Part shown: piece by piece, positions 35,769 through 45,412 of the stretch
Layout: each line of letters opens with the position of its first letter
How positions within the stretch are numbered: the first letter of the stretch is position 1
NCBI RefSeq assembly: GCF_023571765.1
Contig: NZ_JAMJXC010000001.1
Coordinates: 248,001-312,000, forward strand
Direction: 5' to 3'
DNA length: 64,000 nucleotides
DNA from: Xanthobacter aminoxidans
GTDB lineage: Bacteria > Pseudomonadota > Alphaproteobacteria > Rhizobiales > Xanthobacteraceae
Translations under genes and position numbers: made by a program
The notes under the pieces: generated by a model
Databases searched by the model: none
Told to the model about the DNA's origin: nothing
The model's input: only the letters and a program-made list of their open reading frames with translations

Positions 35769-36683
35769 ATGCGCGACCTTGCCGATTACGCTCCCGCCGA
35801 ATGGCTCGTGCTGACCCCGCTCGCCCACCGGCTGCGCCGCGCCCGCAATGTCGTGGTGGATCGCATCTACGCCCGGCGCCGGACGCCGGAGCAGGCCGAG
35901 GTTGTGGCGCGGATCGCCGCCGAGAGGGCGCCGGTCGTCGCCTTCACGGTGGCCTTCAACCTGCCGCAGGCGGTGGATTTCTTGGCTGATGCGATGGGGC
36001 GCTTCCTGCCCGGCACGCCGCTGGTCGTCTGCGACAATTCCACGGCCCCCGCCGCCCGCACCGCCATAGCGGCGCTGTCCGCGCGGCGCGGGCTCATCTA
36101 CTGCCCCCTGCCGCCGACGCCCTATCGCGGCGCGCGCAACGGCTCCCGCTCCCACGGCGTGGCGCTGAACTGGATCTATGCGAACCTCATCCGGCCCGCC
36201 GCCCCGCGCGCCTTCGCCTTGCTCGACCACGACCTGATCCCGCTGGAGCCGACCGACCTTGCGGCGCGGCTCGCGGGCCAGCCCTGCTATGGCATGGTGC
36301 GGGAGGGGGAGGGCAATGGCGCCTGGTACCTGTGGCCGGGCTATTGCGTCTTCGATTCCGCGGCGGTGAAGGCCCTGCCGCTCGACTTTGGCACCGACAC
36401 GCCGCTCACCCTCGACACCGGCGGGCAGAACTGGAGCGTGCTCTACCGCCACCTGGACCTCGCCGGGCTTCGGATGTCGACCCGTCGGCGGGTGCATCTC
36501 ACGGATCCCGAAACAGGCGAGATGGAGCCGTTCCTGCTAGCGGACGGCTGGTTGCATGTGGGCGGCGCCGGCCATCGCGGCGGTGGAGCGGGGGCGCTTG
36601 AGCGGGTGCGGCAGGCCTATGAGGCCGATCCCGAGGGGCTGATCGCGCGCCTTCGGGCGAGCCCGGAGCGGCTCAGCCCATAA
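35769..36683 (+). CDS. Glycosyltransferase-like protein
   Basis: 304 residues. A basic N-terminal segment (HRLRRARNVVVDRIYARRR) precedes a GT-A-like fold: APVVAFTVAFNLPQAVDFL, LVVCDNSTAPAARTAIAAL, NGSRSHGVALNWIYANLIRP and LLDHDLIPLEPTDL, with DHD as the likely DxD metal site; WLHVGGAGHR near the C-terminus may be the catalytic/closing loop. This suggests a family-2-like glycosyltransferase, but the usual core is divergent. GAAGGCGTCC precedes the ATG. It ends in the hairpin shared with rplS. The sugar and acceptor are unknown. Confidence 0.65.
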   Translation: MRDLADYAPAEWLVLTPLAHRLRRARNVVVDRIYARRRTPEQAEVVARIAAERAPVVAFTVAFNLPQAVDFLADAMGRFLPGTPLVVCDNSTAPAARTAIAALSARRGLIYCPLPPTPYRGARNGSRSHGVALNWIYANLIRPAAPRAFALLDHDLIPLEPTDLAARLAGQPCYGMVREGEGNGAWYLWPGYCVFDSAAVKALPLDFGTDTPLTLDTGGQNWSVLYRHLDLAGLRMSTRRRVHLTDPETGEMEPFLLADGWLHVGGAGHRGGGAGALERVRQAYEADPEGLIARLRASPERLSP

Positions 36684-36713
36684 AAAAGCGCCGCCGGCTG
36701 GGCCGACGGCGCG
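36682..36713 (-). terminator. Strong terminator of the rimM-trmD-rplS operon
   Basis: On the minus strand GCGCCGTCGG-CCCA-GCCGGCGGCGC is followed directly by TTTTTT (36687-36682). It lies 27 bases beyond the rplS stop and is shared end-on with the convergent glycosyltransferase-like gene. Confidence 0.85.
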
Positions 36714-36739
36714 TTTCACTCAGAAGAAGGGTCCGCGCC

Positions 36740-37162
36740 TCACTCGGCGGCGGCGGGAGCCTTGGCGCCCTTGGCCTTCTTGCCACCCTTGGCGTCGGTC
36801 GTGCGGTCCTGACGCTCGGCGATACGGGCAGACTTGCCACGACGGTCGCGCAGGTAATAGAGCTTGGCGCGACGCACCTTGCCGCGACGGACCACCTTGA
36901 TGGAATCGATCAGCGGCGAATAGACCGGGAACACGCGCTCCACGCCTTCGCCGTAGGAAATCTTGCGGACGGTGAAGCTCTCGTTCAGGCCACCGCCGGA
37001 ACGGGCGATCACCACGCCCTCGTAGGCCTGCACGCGGGTGCGCTCGCCTTCGACCACCTTCACGTTCACAATCACGGTATCACCGGGCTGGAACTCGGGA
37101 ATGGCCCGCTTCTCGGCGAGCTTGGTCGCCTGCTCGGCTTCGAGCGTCTGGATAATGTTCAT
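36740..37162 (-). CDS. rplS: 50S ribosomal protein L19
   Basis: 140 residues. The family sequence is clear: [20 protein letters not shown] near 27, [20 protein letters not shown] near 47, [19 protein letters not shown] near 74 and [18 protein letters not shown] near 97, with a basic/Ala-rich tail. The start [11 protein letters not shown] at 37162 has AGAGGTTGGCGACA upstream. It follows trmD in the conserved rimM-trmD-rplS order, usual in bacteria where rpsP precedes; rpsP is not here. A strong terminator follows. Confidence 0.97.
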   Translation of the reverse strand: MNIIQTLEAEQATKLAEKRAIPEFQPGDTVIVNVKVVEGERTRVQAYEGVVIARSGGGLNESFTVRKISYGEGVERVFPVYSPLIDSIKVVRRGKVRRAKLYYLRDRRGKSARIAERQDRTTDAKGGKKAKGAKAPAAAE

Positions 37163-37266
37163 TGTCGCCAACCTCTTGGTGCCGCTTCGGAGCATGTCGC
37201 CCCGGCGCCACGTCGTGTCGTTTTAAGTTAAGGGACGCGGCTCCATACAGGAGAAAAGGGGCGCTG

Positions 37267-37995
37267 TCATTCCCTTTCCGTCGTGGATCCGTCACGCGCC
37301 CGGGCAAGAAGGCCCGGGGCAAGAAGGTCAGGTCGCCGCGCGCGCGTGACGGCTTCCGCCTCGGCCTGCCGCCAACGGGCGATGCGGGCATGATCTCCGG
37401 AGGTCAGCACCTCGGGGATGCCTGCCCCCTCGAACAGCTGCGGCCGGGTGTATTGCGGATATTCCAGCAGGCCGTGGGAGAAGCTCTCGTCCGTGCCGCT
37501 CTCCACCTTGCCCATGACGCCGGGGATGAGCCGCACGCAGGCATCGAGCAGCAGGAGCGCCGCCGCCTCGCCGCCTGAGAGCACCACATCGCCCACGCAG
37601 ACCTCCTCGAGGCCGCGCGCCGCGACGATGCGCTCGTCCACCCCCTCGAACCGCCCGCAGAGGATGACCGCGCCCGGACCCGCCGCCAGCTCCCGCACGC
37701 GGGCCTGCGTCAGCGGCCGGCCGCGCGGGGTCATCAGCAGGCGGGGGCGGGGATCGTCGGGCGGGGAGACGGCGTCGATGGCGCGGGCGAGCACATCGGC
37801 CCGCATCACCATGCCCGGTCCCCCGCCCGCCGGGGTGTCGTCCACCGAGCGGTGACGGTCGAGGGCGTGGTCGCGAATCTGCACCGCCTCCAGGCTCCAT
37901 AGCCCGTTCGTCAGCGCACGGCCGGCGAGCGCATGGCCGAGCGGGCCGGGGAACATCTCGGGATAAAGGGTGAGGACGCTGGCGCGGAAGGTCAT
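37267..37995 (-). CDS. trmD: tRNA (guanine37-N1)-methyltransferase
   Basis: Methylates G37 next to the anticodon and so prevents +1 frameshifts. 242 residues. SPOUT knot sequences: [16 protein letters not shown] near 8, [18 protein letters not shown] near 52, [12 protein letters not shown] near 112 and [20 protein letters not shown] near 139, then [14 protein letters not shown]. The C-terminal [14 protein letters not shown] domain is also intact. It lies 46 bases downstream of rimM and 104 before rplS in the same transcript. Confidence 0.97.
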   Translation of the reverse strand: MTFRASVLTLYPEMFPGPLGHALAGRALTNGLWSLEAVQIRDHALDRHRSVDDTPAGGGPGMVMRADVLARAIDAVSPPDDPRPRLLMTPRGRPLTQARVRELAAGPGAVILCGRFEGVDERIVAARGLEEVCVGDVVLSGGEAAALLLLDACVRLIPGVMGKVESGTDESFSHGLLEYPQYTRPQLFEGAGIPEVLTSGDHARIARWRQAEAEAVTRARRPDLLAPGLLARARDGSTTERE

Positions 37996-38041
37996 GGGGT
38001 GAGATGGGCGCTGGGCGGGGCGGGAGTCAAATCGGCCTGCC

Positions 38042-38596
38042 TCAGCCCCCCTTGTCTTCGCCCGCCTCGGGCTCGGGGTCGCGGCGCTCGACGAAGGCTT
38101 CGGCGATGACCACCCGGCCCGCCTTCACGTCCACCACCGGCACGGCGTCGCGGGAGAAGGGCACCATGAGCGTCTTCGCCCGGATGCCGGGGAGGGCAGG
38201 GGCATATTCGAGGATGTCGCCGGCGCCGAAATCGTGCAGCGCGACAACGGTGCCGATGCGCGCGCCGGTCTCGTCCTCCACCGCGAGGCCGATCAGGTCC
38301 GCATGATAGAAGGTGTCCTCGTCCTCCGGCGGGGGCAATGCCTCGCGCGGGACATACAGGTCCACATTGGTCAGCGCCTCGGCGGCGGTGCGGTCGGCGA
38401 CGTGGGCAAGGCGGGCGACGAAATGGTCCTTGGCCGCGCGCAACGCCGTGATGCGATAGCGGGTGCGGCCGGTGGCGTCGGTGAGCGGATCGTAATCGAG
38501 GATCGTGGCCGGATCCTCGGTGAAGACGAACAGCCGCACCTCGCCCCTCACGCCATGGGGGGCGCCGATGCGGGCGACGAGGACGCGGTCGGTCAT
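38042..38596 (-). CDS. rimM: 16S rRNA processing/maturation factor RimM
   Basis: 184 residues: N-terminal beta-barrel [21 protein letters not shown] (in part, about residues 5-25), then a PRC-barrel domain [18 protein letters not shown] and [17 protein letters not shown], closing with [17 protein letters not shown]. RimM binds S19 and matures the 30S head. ATG 38596 follows GGAGATCAG. A longer upstream frame is not coding-like. First gene of the rimM-trmD-rplS operon, divergent from the D-2-hydroxyacid dehydrogenase gene. Confidence 0.96.
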   Translation of the reverse strand: MTDRVLVARIGAPHGVRGEVRLFVFTEDPATILDYDPLTDATGRTRYRITALRAAKDHFVARLAHVADRTAAEALTNVDLYVPREALPPPEDEDTFYHADLIGLAVEDETGARIGTVVALHDFGAGDILEYAPALPGIRAKTLMVPFSRDAVPVVDVKAGRVVIAEAFVERRDPEPEAGEDKGG

Positions 38597-38775
38597 CTGA
38601 TCTCCGGTGCAGTGCGCCTTCAACGGGTTGGCGGCGGCGGCAGCGGCTCTAGCTCTTATGTCCGGCTTTGCCAAGCGGAAGGCCCGCGCCCCATCCGCCG
38701 CGCGGCGCTTTCGCGCTCCCCCGCGGCCCATCGGATGCTTGCCCGGCGGCGGCGGCTGATGCACCTTGCGCCCCC

Positions 38776-40224
38776 ATGTCGAGCCATGCCCCCCAACCCA
38801 TCCTTCTCGATGCCGTCCGCCTCTCCGGCCTTCTGGACCGCATCGCCGCCCGTATCGGCGCAGCCCATGTGCGCACCGACGCCCACGACCTCGCCCCCCA
38901 TCTGGTGGAGGGGCGGGGCCTCTACCAGGGAACGACCCCTGCGCTGGTCGAGCCCGCCAACACGGAGGAAGTCGCCTTCGTGGTCGCCGCCTGCGCCGAG
39001 GCCGGCGTGCCGGTGGTGCCGCAGGGCGGCAATACGGGCCTCGTCGGCGGGCAGGTGCCGTTCGGCGCGCTGCTGCTCTCGCTGCGCCGGCTGAACCGCG
39101 TCCGCGACCTCGATCCGGTGGACCTCACCGTCGTCGCCGAGGCCGGCTGCACGCTGTACCAGGTGCAGCAGGCGGCGGAGGGGGCGGGCTGCCTGTTCCC
39201 GCTCTCCATCGGCTCGGAAGGCTCCTGCCAGATCGGCGGCAACCTCTCCACCAATGCCGGTGGCACGGCTGTTCTTCGCTACGGCAACATGCGCGAACTT
39301 GCCTTCGGCCTTGAGGTGGTGCTGCCGGACGGGCGCATCTGGAACGGCCTCTCGCGCCTGCGCAAGGACAATACCGGCTACGCGTTGAAGGACCTCTTCA
39401 TCGGCGCGGAAGGCACGCTGGGCATCATCACCGCTGCCGTGCTGCGCCTGTTCCCGGCGCCCCGCGCCCGGGCGACGGCGCTGCTGGGCATTGCCGATCC
39501 CGAGACCGCGCTCTCCCTGTTCCGCCGCCTGCGCAATGCGGCCGGCGACAGCCTGACCGGCTTCGAGATCATGCCGGACTTCGGCATGGAGATCGTGCTC
39601 AAGCACATGCCCGGCTCGGTGCGTGCGCTGGCGGAGCGGCATCCTTGGTACGTGCTCGCGGAACTCACATCCACCCGTCCCAACGACGACCTGTCCCAGC
39701 TTGCCCTCGACACGTTCGAGGCGGCGTTCGAGGCGGGTGAGATCGAGGACGCGGTGGTGGGCTCCTCGGAAGCCCAGTGCGACGCCTTGTGGAAGCTGCG
39801 CGAGGACATGTCCGACGCGCAGAAGTTCGAGGGTGGCTCCATCAAGCACGATGTGTCCGTGCCGGTGTCGAAGGTGCCGTATTTCATCGCCGAGGCGAAC
39901 CGGCTGTGCGAGGCGCACATGCCGGGCATCCGGATCTGCGCCTTCGGCCACATGGGCGATGGCAACATCCACTACAACCTCAGCCAGCCCGAGGGCATGG
40001 ACAAGGCGGCCTACCTCGCCACCTGGGAGGAGTTCAACCGCATCGTCCACGATCTCGTGGCCTCGCTCGGCGGCTCCATCTCGGCGGAGCATGGCATCGG
40101 CATCCTCAAGCGCGAGGAACTGCCCATGTACAAGGACAAGGTGGCGCTGGAACTGATGGCCGCCATCAAGCGCGCCGTGGATCCGCGCGGCCTTTCCAAT
40201 CCCGGCAAGGTGCTGCTGGATTGA
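38776..40224 (+). CDS. FAD-linked D-2-hydroxyacid (hydroxyglutarate-type) dehydrogenase
   Basis: 482-residue flavoprotein of the GlcD/D2HGDH/DLD group. FAD-binding part: VVPQGGNTGLVGGQVP near residue 78, GCLFPLSIGSEGSCQIGGN near 143 and STNAGGTAVLRYGN; oxidase part: LFIGAEGTLGIITAA near 215, FGHMGDGNIHYNLSQP near 395 (metal-ligand His) and GGSISAEHGIGILKREELP near 435. The pattern fits D-2-hydroxyglutarate dehydrogenase or a D-lactate type enzyme; the substrate is not fixed by sequence. It is followed by a terminator and stands alone. Confidence 0.9.
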   Translation: MSSHAPQPILLDAVRLSGLLDRIAARIGAAHVRTDAHDLAPHLVEGRGLYQGTTPALVEPANTEEVAFVVAACAEAGVPVVPQGGNTGLVGGQVPFGALLLSLRRLNRVRDLDPVDLTVVAEAGCTLYQVQQAAEGAGCLFPLSIGSEGSCQIGGNLSTNAGGTAVLRYGNMRELAFGLEVVLPDGRIWNGLSRLRKDNTGYALKDLFIGAEGTLGIITAAVLRLFPAPRARATALLGIADPETALSLFRRLRNAAGDSLTGFEIMPDFGMEIVLKHMPGSVRALAERHPWYVLAELTSTRPNDDLSQLALDTFEAAFEAGEIEDAVVGSSEAQCDALWKLREDMSDAQKFEGGSIKHDVSVPVSKVPYFIAEANRLCEAHMPGIRICAFGHMGDGNIHYNLSQPEGMDKAAYLATWEEFNRIVHDLVASLGGSISAEHGIGILKREELPMYKDKVALELMAAIKRAVDPRGLSNPGKVLLD

Positions 40225-40235
40225 GGGACGCATAA

Positions 40236-40266
40236 GGCGCGGCCCCTTCAGGAGCCGCGCCGTTTT
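40236..40266 (+). terminator. Terminator after the dehydrogenase gene
   Basis: GGCGCGGC (40236-40243) and GCCGCGCC (40254-40261) form a perfect 8-bp stem followed by GTTTTC. Confidence 0.8.
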
Positions 40267-40303
40267 CTGGTTTGTCACCGCTCAGGCTTGTGGGACTTGG
40301 ATC

Positions 40304-41512
40304 CTAGTCCGGCCGGCGGCGCACAGCGAAGGCGGTGCCGACCGCGAGGGCGAGGGCGGCAGCCGCGCCGGCAATCACCATGCGCGGATGATGGTGGTCG
40401 AGCATCAGGCCGAACAGCAGCGGCCCCACCAGTGAGCCGATGTCGAAGCCCGAATAGACGATGCCGAACACCTTGCCCGTCGCGCCGGCCGGCGCCGCCG
40501 TGCGCACGAGCACGTCGCGCGAGGGGGTGGTGAGCCCCATGAAGAAACCCACCAGCGCGATCAGCCCCACCGTCACCTCCGGCGCCGTCTGAAGCCAGGC
40601 GGCGAGGAAACCGAACAGCGCAGCAGCGGCGAGGCCGCCCATGGCGATCTGGTGATGCTGGGCGGAGCGGTCCGCCACATGCCCGCCGATGGCGACGCCC
40701 GCGGTGTTGCCCACTTGGAACAGCGCCACGGCCAGCGTCGCCAGCGCCACCGCCGCGCCGAAGCCCTCCTGCAGCGCGACGATGGAGAAGCTCTGCAGGC
40801 CGGAAAGGGCCACCGAGGTGAGGGTGAAATAGAGAAAGGCCATCAGCACCACGGGCATGGCCAGCACCTGCAGGAAAGACAGCGGTGCCCCTCCGGCCGC
40901 CGCGTGGGCTGCACGTCCCGCCGGCGCGCGCAGCGGCCCGCGGAAGACGGCGAGCAGGAGCCCCACCAGCAGCACCAGCAGCCCCATGGCGATGAGCGCC
41001 GTGCGCCAGCCGAAATGCGCGCCGATCGCGCCGGACACGATGGGCGACAGGCCGAAGCCGATGCTCCCCGCGATCACATGGGCGGCGAAGGCGCGCCCGA
41101 GCCGGGGTGCCGCAACCTTGTGACTGAGGATGGAGAGGTCGGCCGGGTGATAGACCGAGTTGCCCAGGCCGGCGAGCGCAGCCAGCGGCAGCAGCAGAAG
41201 ATAGGTGGGCGCAAATCCCATGGCGGCCGTCGCGGCGCCTTGGGTGAGGATGCCGGCCAGAAGCAGCCGATCGGCGCCGAAGCGGTCCACCAGCACCCCG
41301 GCCGCCACCTGTCCGGCGCCCGAGAACAGGTAGAAGACGGACAGCACGAGTCCCAGCTCGATGAAGGAGACCTGGAGGTCGGCCCGCATCATGATGAAGA
41401 GCGGAGCGAGCGCGAGCTGGAGGAAATGGCTGCAGAAATGAGCGCTGCAGACGGCGCCGATGGAGGAAACCTCGGCCGCGGGCCAGCGGGCCGCGCGCGC
41501 TTCGATGGACAT
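40304..41512 (-). CDS. MFS transporter
   Basis: 402 residues with about 12 hydrophobic helices in two halves. FSGAGQVAAGVLVDRFGADR is the loop 2-3 motif A region (DRFGADR), and GLGNSVYHPADLSILSHKVA resembles the fosmidomycin-resistance (Fsr) branch of the superfamily, which exports drugs. The second half has the matching GGHVADRSAQ. GAGAGGATTGTC precedes the ATG. It is convergent with the dehydrogenase gene and 279 bases from the phosphatase gene; I see no link to the signalling cluster next to it. Confidence 0.88.
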   Translation of the reverse strand: MSIEARAARWPAAEVSSIGAVCSAHFCSHFLQLALAPLFIMMRADLQVSFIELGLVLSVFYLFSGAGQVAAGVLVDRFGADRLLLAGILTQGAATAAMGFAPTYLLLLPLAALAGLGNSVYHPADLSILSHKVAAPRLGRAFAAHVIAGSIGFGLSPIVSGAIGAHFGWRTALIAMGLLVLLVGLLLAVFRGPLRAPAGRAAHAAAGGAPLSFLQVLAMPVVLMAFLYFTLTSVALSGLQSFSIVALQEGFGAAVALATLAVALFQVGNTAGVAIGGHVADRSAQHHQIAMGGLAAAALFGFLAAWLQTAPEVTVGLIALVGFFMGLTTPSRDVLVRTAAPAGATGKVFGIVYSGFDIGSLVGPLLFGLMLDHHHPRMVIAGAAAALALAVGTAFAVRRRPD

Positions 41513-41791
41513 GACAATCCTCTCCGTCCCCGGCGGGGCACCGGGATCAGACCGGCACGGCTGCGCCGCCCCGGATGCTGCGTTTCCCCCTCTCTGGTCG
41601 GCGGGAGGCCGTTGCGCCGGCGCTTTCAGGCGTCAGCTGTCGACCTCCGGTGAGGGTTGGCTCCCTCGATGCTTCAGGCACGTGTTTCCAAGACCCTGCC
41701 GGGCACGCTTACCGCCTCGGCGCCCGGCACGCACGCATATTCTGCCGTGCGCCCGCACTGGCGAAGCATCAGGCGTCACACGGGGGCACGA

Positions 41792-43846
41792 TCAGCGTGT
41801 GCGGCGCGGGCCGTGGCCGCCGAAGTAACGCAGGGTCAGGCAGGTGATGTCGTCGGCCTGGGGCGCACCACGCTCGAAGACGTGCACCGCCGCCAGCACC
41901 CGCTCGTTGAGCTCTGCCACCGACCAGTCGGCGGCGCCGCCGCGCAGCAGTTCCTCGACACGTTCCTCGCCGTAGGGCTGCTCGTCGATGTCGAAGGCCT
42001 CGGTCACGCCGTCCGTATAGAGGAAGAGCGTGTCGCCGGGGGCGAGGTGCAACTCGTGCTGCTGGTAGACGAAGCCTTCCAGCACTGCCACCGCCATGCC
42101 GCCCGTGGAGGGCACGGTGGTGACCTCGCCGGAACGGGCGATGCGGTAGGGCAGGTTGTGGCCGGCATTCACATAAGTGACCTTCCCCGAGGAGAGGTCC
42201 ACCACGCCATAGAGCACGGTCACGAACAGCATCTGCTCGTTTTCCACCGCGAGCAGGTCATTCAGGCGGCGGATACAGCCCGCCGGAGAGCGCTCGAACA
42301 GCGCGGTCGAGCGCAGCAGGGTGCGGGAGATGGCCATGAACAGGGCGGCTGGCACACCCTTGCCGGAGACGTCCGCCACCACGAAGCCGAGCGTGGTGTC
42401 GTCGACCATGAAGTAGTCGTAGAAGTCGCCGCCCACCTCGCGCGCGGGCGTCATCTGGCCATGCACGGCGACACGCGCATCCGGCGGGAATTCCTTGGGC
42501 AGGATGGCGAGCTGCACCTGACGGGCAATCTCCAGCTCCTGCTGTAGGCCGGCAAGCTTGGTCTTGGTGATGAGGGCCTCGCGCAGCTCCACCACCATGG
42601 ACGAGAGGCGGGTGTGTTGCTCGACGATGCGCCGCGACAGATCGTGGAGCACGCGGGCGACGCGCTTCAGCTCGTCGTCATTCTCGTTCTCCTCGCCCTT
42701 GGCGAGGAGAGCCAGAACCTCCTCCCGGTCGGTCGGGTCGATGGCATCGGCAAGCGCCTGCAACTCGCCGGAGATCACCACCTCCTGCCGCCGCCGCACG
42801 CGCTCGCGCTGGCGCCGGCTCTCGGCCAGGGCCTGCACGTTGCCGCGCAGTGCCACCACCGCCTCGGCGATACGGCCGATCTCGTCATTGCCGGCATGAC
42901 CCACCGTGACCGAGGTGTCGCCGCGCGACAGGGCCTGCAGCACGTCGATGGCCGATTCCAGAGGCCGGAAACTGTACCAGAGGAAGACATTGAGACCGAT
43001 GACGCCGAGCAGCACGAGGCCGATGGCGCCGGCCACGGCCGACTGGCGGATGAAGGCGGTCGCCTGCACCGTCTGGGTGGTATCTTCCAGGCTCACAAGC
43101 GCGCCCACGGCGCTGCCGCTCACGTCCGCGATCGGAATGGAAGTGACGTTGTAGTTGCGCCCGTCCAGCAACAATTGCTCGGCGGTGGGGCGGCGCGGCG
43201 TGATGGAGACCTTGGCCCGTTCCCACAGGCGGAAATCGGTGCTGGCGACCACCCGCCCGCGGAGGGTGATGAGGGTGGTGGCGGCGCTGATGCCGCGGGC
43301 GAAGCGCTCCATGCCGAGCGCGGCATCGCGCCCGAGCACCAGCACGGCCCGGCCGCGGCCGGGCAGTTCCACCGTGCGGGTGGTGATGACGATCACCTGC
43401 GAACCGCTGATCTGCCGCAGCCCGGAGAGCACCTCGCCCTTGAGCGCCCGGTCGAGGCTGCCGGCGTCGAGGATGTAGCGGGCATTGGTGGTGCCGTCGC
43501 TGAACACCACCTCGCGGTCGGCCGCCACAACCTCGAAATAGGTGGCTGGGTCGTCGATATCGATGCCGACCTCTCGGATCGCCGCGGCGATGCCCGGGCG
43601 GTCCGAGAAGCTCAGCGCGATGCGGAAGGGCGAGGAGGTGTCGATGCGCTCGAGGATGCGGGCGAGATTGGCGGTCTGGAAGGCGACGATCTCGCGCCAG
43701 AGGACGGTCTGACCCTCGATGGCCAGCTCGCCCTCGCGGGCCTGGGCGACGCGGTCGCGCAGCACCGTGGCACCCCAGATGCCCAGCATGAGCACGGTGA
43801 AGCCGGTGGCGACGATGAGGGTGATGCGGGTCCGCAGCAGCATCAC
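41792..43846 (-). CDS. Membrane-bound SpoIIE-type protein phosphatase with HAMP
   Basis: 684 residues. TM helix near 8-28, a large periplasmic sensor (about 30-265), a second helix near 273-295, HAMP (about 295-350), a coiled-coil/linker and a C-terminal PP2C/SpoIIE phosphatase (about 465-675) with the metal residues in REVGGDFYDYF, VVADVSGKGVPAALFMA, LYTDGVTEAFD and QADDITCLTL. Such enzymes dephosphorylate STAS antagonists in partner switching; two STAS genes and a kinase gene lie in the divergent arm of this cluster. It overlaps the preceding sensor gene by four bases (ATGA), so the three minus-strand genes form one operon. Confidence 0.92.
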   Translation of the reverse strand: MMLLRTRITLIVATGFTVLMLGIWGATVLRDRVAQAREGELAIEGQTVLWREIVAFQTANLARILERIDTSSPFRIALSFSDRPGIAAAIREVGIDIDDPATYFEVVAADREVVFSDGTTNARYILDAGSLDRALKGEVLSGLRQISGSQVIVITTRTVELPGRGRAVLVLGRDAALGMERFARGISAATTLITLRGRVVASTDFRLWERAKVSITPRRPTAEQLLLDGRNYNVTSIPIADVSGSAVGALVSLEDTTQTVQATAFIRQSAVAGAIGLVLLGVIGLNVFLWYSFRPLESAIDVLQALSRGDTSVTVGHAGNDEIGRIAEAVVALRGNVQALAESRRQRERVRRRQEVVISGELQALADAIDPTDREEVLALLAKGEENENDDELKRVARVLHDLSRRIVEQHTRLSSMVVELREALITKTKLAGLQQELEIARQVQLAILPKEFPPDARVAVHGQMTPAREVGGDFYDYFMVDDTTLGFVVADVSGKGVPAALFMAISRTLLRSTALFERSPAGCIRRLNDLLAVENEQMLFVTVLYGVVDLSSGKVTYVNAGHNLPYRIARSGEVTTVPSTGGMAVAVLEGFVYQQHELHLAPGDTLFLYTDGVTEAFDIDEQPYGEERVEELLRGGAADWSVAELNERVLAAVHVFERGAPQADDITCLTLRYFGGHGPRRTR

Positions 43847-44676
43847 GACCCCCGCACCTTGTCGGCGCGGCCGGGCGGCGCCATCACCTCGCGCCGGACC
43901 CGTTCCACGTCCGGCCTGAGCCCGCCGTCGAAATCCACCGCCAGAAGCTCCTCCGCATAGGCCTCGAATACCGATCGGCGTTCGGCCACCCTGCGGTTGC
44001 CGTGCTCAAGTTCCCGGAAGGCCCGACCCACCGCCCCCCGCGCACCTTGACGGCGGCGGTGTTGAATCATCACGTCGCGCTCGCCGTACTGGCCGTTCAC
44101 CGCCTCGGCCAGGCCGTTGGCGAGGCGGGTGCGGGCACGCTCGAGCGCATTGCCCACCAGCAGGCCGGCGGCCAGCGCCGCCAGCGCCGCACAGACCGTC
44201 ACCACCATCGCTGCCTTGAGGCCGATGTCGGCGAAGGAGGTGGCGAGGGCGGCGGGATTTGTGGTGACTTCCACCGCCGCCACCGTATTGCCATCCACCA
44301 CCACGGGAGCGCTCACCGAATCGGTGCCGGAATGCTCACCGATGGCGCTGCGGATCTCACGACCGTCCGATCCGCGCAGCACGATCTGGGTCAGGCCGGG
44401 CGTGCGGGTCAATGTCTCGGAGAGGTGCTGTTCCACGCCGGGAAGCAGCTTCAGGGGGATGCCGAAGCGTGCCGCCTTCTCGAACTGCTGGGCGAGGGTG
44501 CGGGCGACCGACGTGCCGATCACCAGCGCGTCGCGCCGCGCACTCTCCTCGACCCGGGCGCGATAGCCGTTGACGAGCACCGCCGCTGCGATGCCGCCGA
44601 GAACGAGTGTGAGAATAAGGGCGAACAGCCCGGTGACCAGGCGCGCGCGGCCGCTTTCGGCGATCTCAGGCCGCAT
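43843..44676 (-). CDS. Membrane sensor-like protein of the SpoIIE cluster (2)
   Basis: 277 residues: helix near 13-37 (LVTGLFALILTLVLGGIAAA), an extracytoplasmic domain of about 115 residues with LTQIVLRGSDGREIRSAIG and VVDGNTVAAVEVTTN, a second helix near 155-178, then a cytoplasmic tail of about 95 residues with RRQGARGAVGRAFRELEHG and EAYAEELLAVD. No catalytic domain is seen. The same build occurs in three other proteins of the cluster. ATG 44676 overlaps the upstream gene by 11 bases and has GGAGCACTCGACG as its site. It probably transmits or modulates a signal to the phosphatase. Confidence 0.8.
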   Translation of the reverse strand: MRPEIAESGRARLVTGLFALILTLVLGGIAAAVLVNGYRARVEESARRDALVIGTSVARTLAQQFEKAARFGIPLKLLPGVEQHLSETLTRTPGLTQIVLRGSDGREIRSAIGEHSGTDSVSAPVVVDGNTVAAVEVTTNPAALATSFADIGLKAAMVVTVCAALAALAAGLLVGNALERARTRLANGLAEAVNGQYGERDVMIQHRRRQGARGAVGRAFRELEHGNRRVAERRSVFEAYAEELLAVDFDGGLRPDVERVRREVMAPPGRADKVRGS

Positions 44677-45412
44677 CGTCGAGTGCTCCAAGCTGGCCAA
44701 GGCCCCGGTCGACCCGCGCCTCGGCATCGCGCCAGCTCTTCACTGTGGCCTCGGCAAGGGGCGCAAGGCCGCCATCGTCGCCGGTGGACCCGCCTTCCCC
44801 CCGCAGCACCTTTCCCACCCGGTCGAACGGGCGCGTCAGCACGTGGACGAACGCCACGGCGGCAATGATGGCGGCGATGGACGCGGCGAGCGAAAGCACC
44901 CCCGTGCGGATCAGAAGGTCGAGGCCGAGCCGGTCTGCGCGGGCACTGCGCGCCTCGTCCGACACCGTGACCGAGATGCCGCCGGCGACACCGAGGTCGT
45001 TCTCGAAGCGGGTGCCGAACACAGTGTCGCCGCGCTCGGCCGCAGCCCATTGGTTATCGTCGCCCAGCCGCTTCACCCAGTCCGGGCTCACCTCTTCGCC
45101 GATCACGCTGCGGTCGGTGGAATAGATGGCGCGGCCCGCGGAATTAAAGATGTCGATGGCGAGGATGGAGGGGTCGCCCGCCTTCTCGCGCTCGATGCGC
45201 GGCTGCAGCAGGGAAATCTGGTCCAGAAGCAGGCCGATGGAGAGGTTCGCCTCGGTGGAGGCGCGCAGCGTGCCGAGCAGGTTGGCGACGCGGGCACGCT
45301 CGATCTCCTCGCCCACCCGATCGCTGGCCGAGAACGCGATCACCGCGACCGCCACCACCGCAGCGGTCACGGATACGACGGCGACCAGGATGAGCCGGCT
45401 TACGAAAGTCAT
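44666..45412 (-). CDS. Membrane sensor-like protein of the SpoIIE cluster (1)
   Basis: 248 residues: helix near 5-27 (LILVAVVSVTAAVVAVAVIA), extracytoplasmic domain of about 130 residues with ILAIDIFNSAGRAIYSTDRS and GGISVTVSDEARS (small-molecule-sensor-like PAS/CHASE fold by strand pattern, inferred), a second helix near 173-196, and a short cytoplasmic tail with PFDRVGKVLRGEGG. First gene of the minus-strand operon. ATG 45412 (MTFVSRLIL) has only a weak ribosome site; a longer frame to 45559 is not membrane-like at its start. Function unknown; likely input for the SpoIIE phosphatase. Confidence 0.78.
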   Translation of the reverse strand: MTFVSRLILVAVVSVTAAVVAVAVIAFSASDRVGEEIERARVANLLGTLRASTEANLSIGLLLDQISLLQPRIEREKAGDPSILAIDIFNSAGRAIYSTDRSVIGEEVSPDWVKRLGDDNQWAAAERGDTVFGTRFENDLGVAGGISVTVSDEARSARADRLGLDLLIRTGVLSLAASIAAIIAAVAFVHVLTRPFDRVGKVLRGEGGSTGDDGGLAPLAEATVKSWRDAEARVDRGLGQLGALDDAA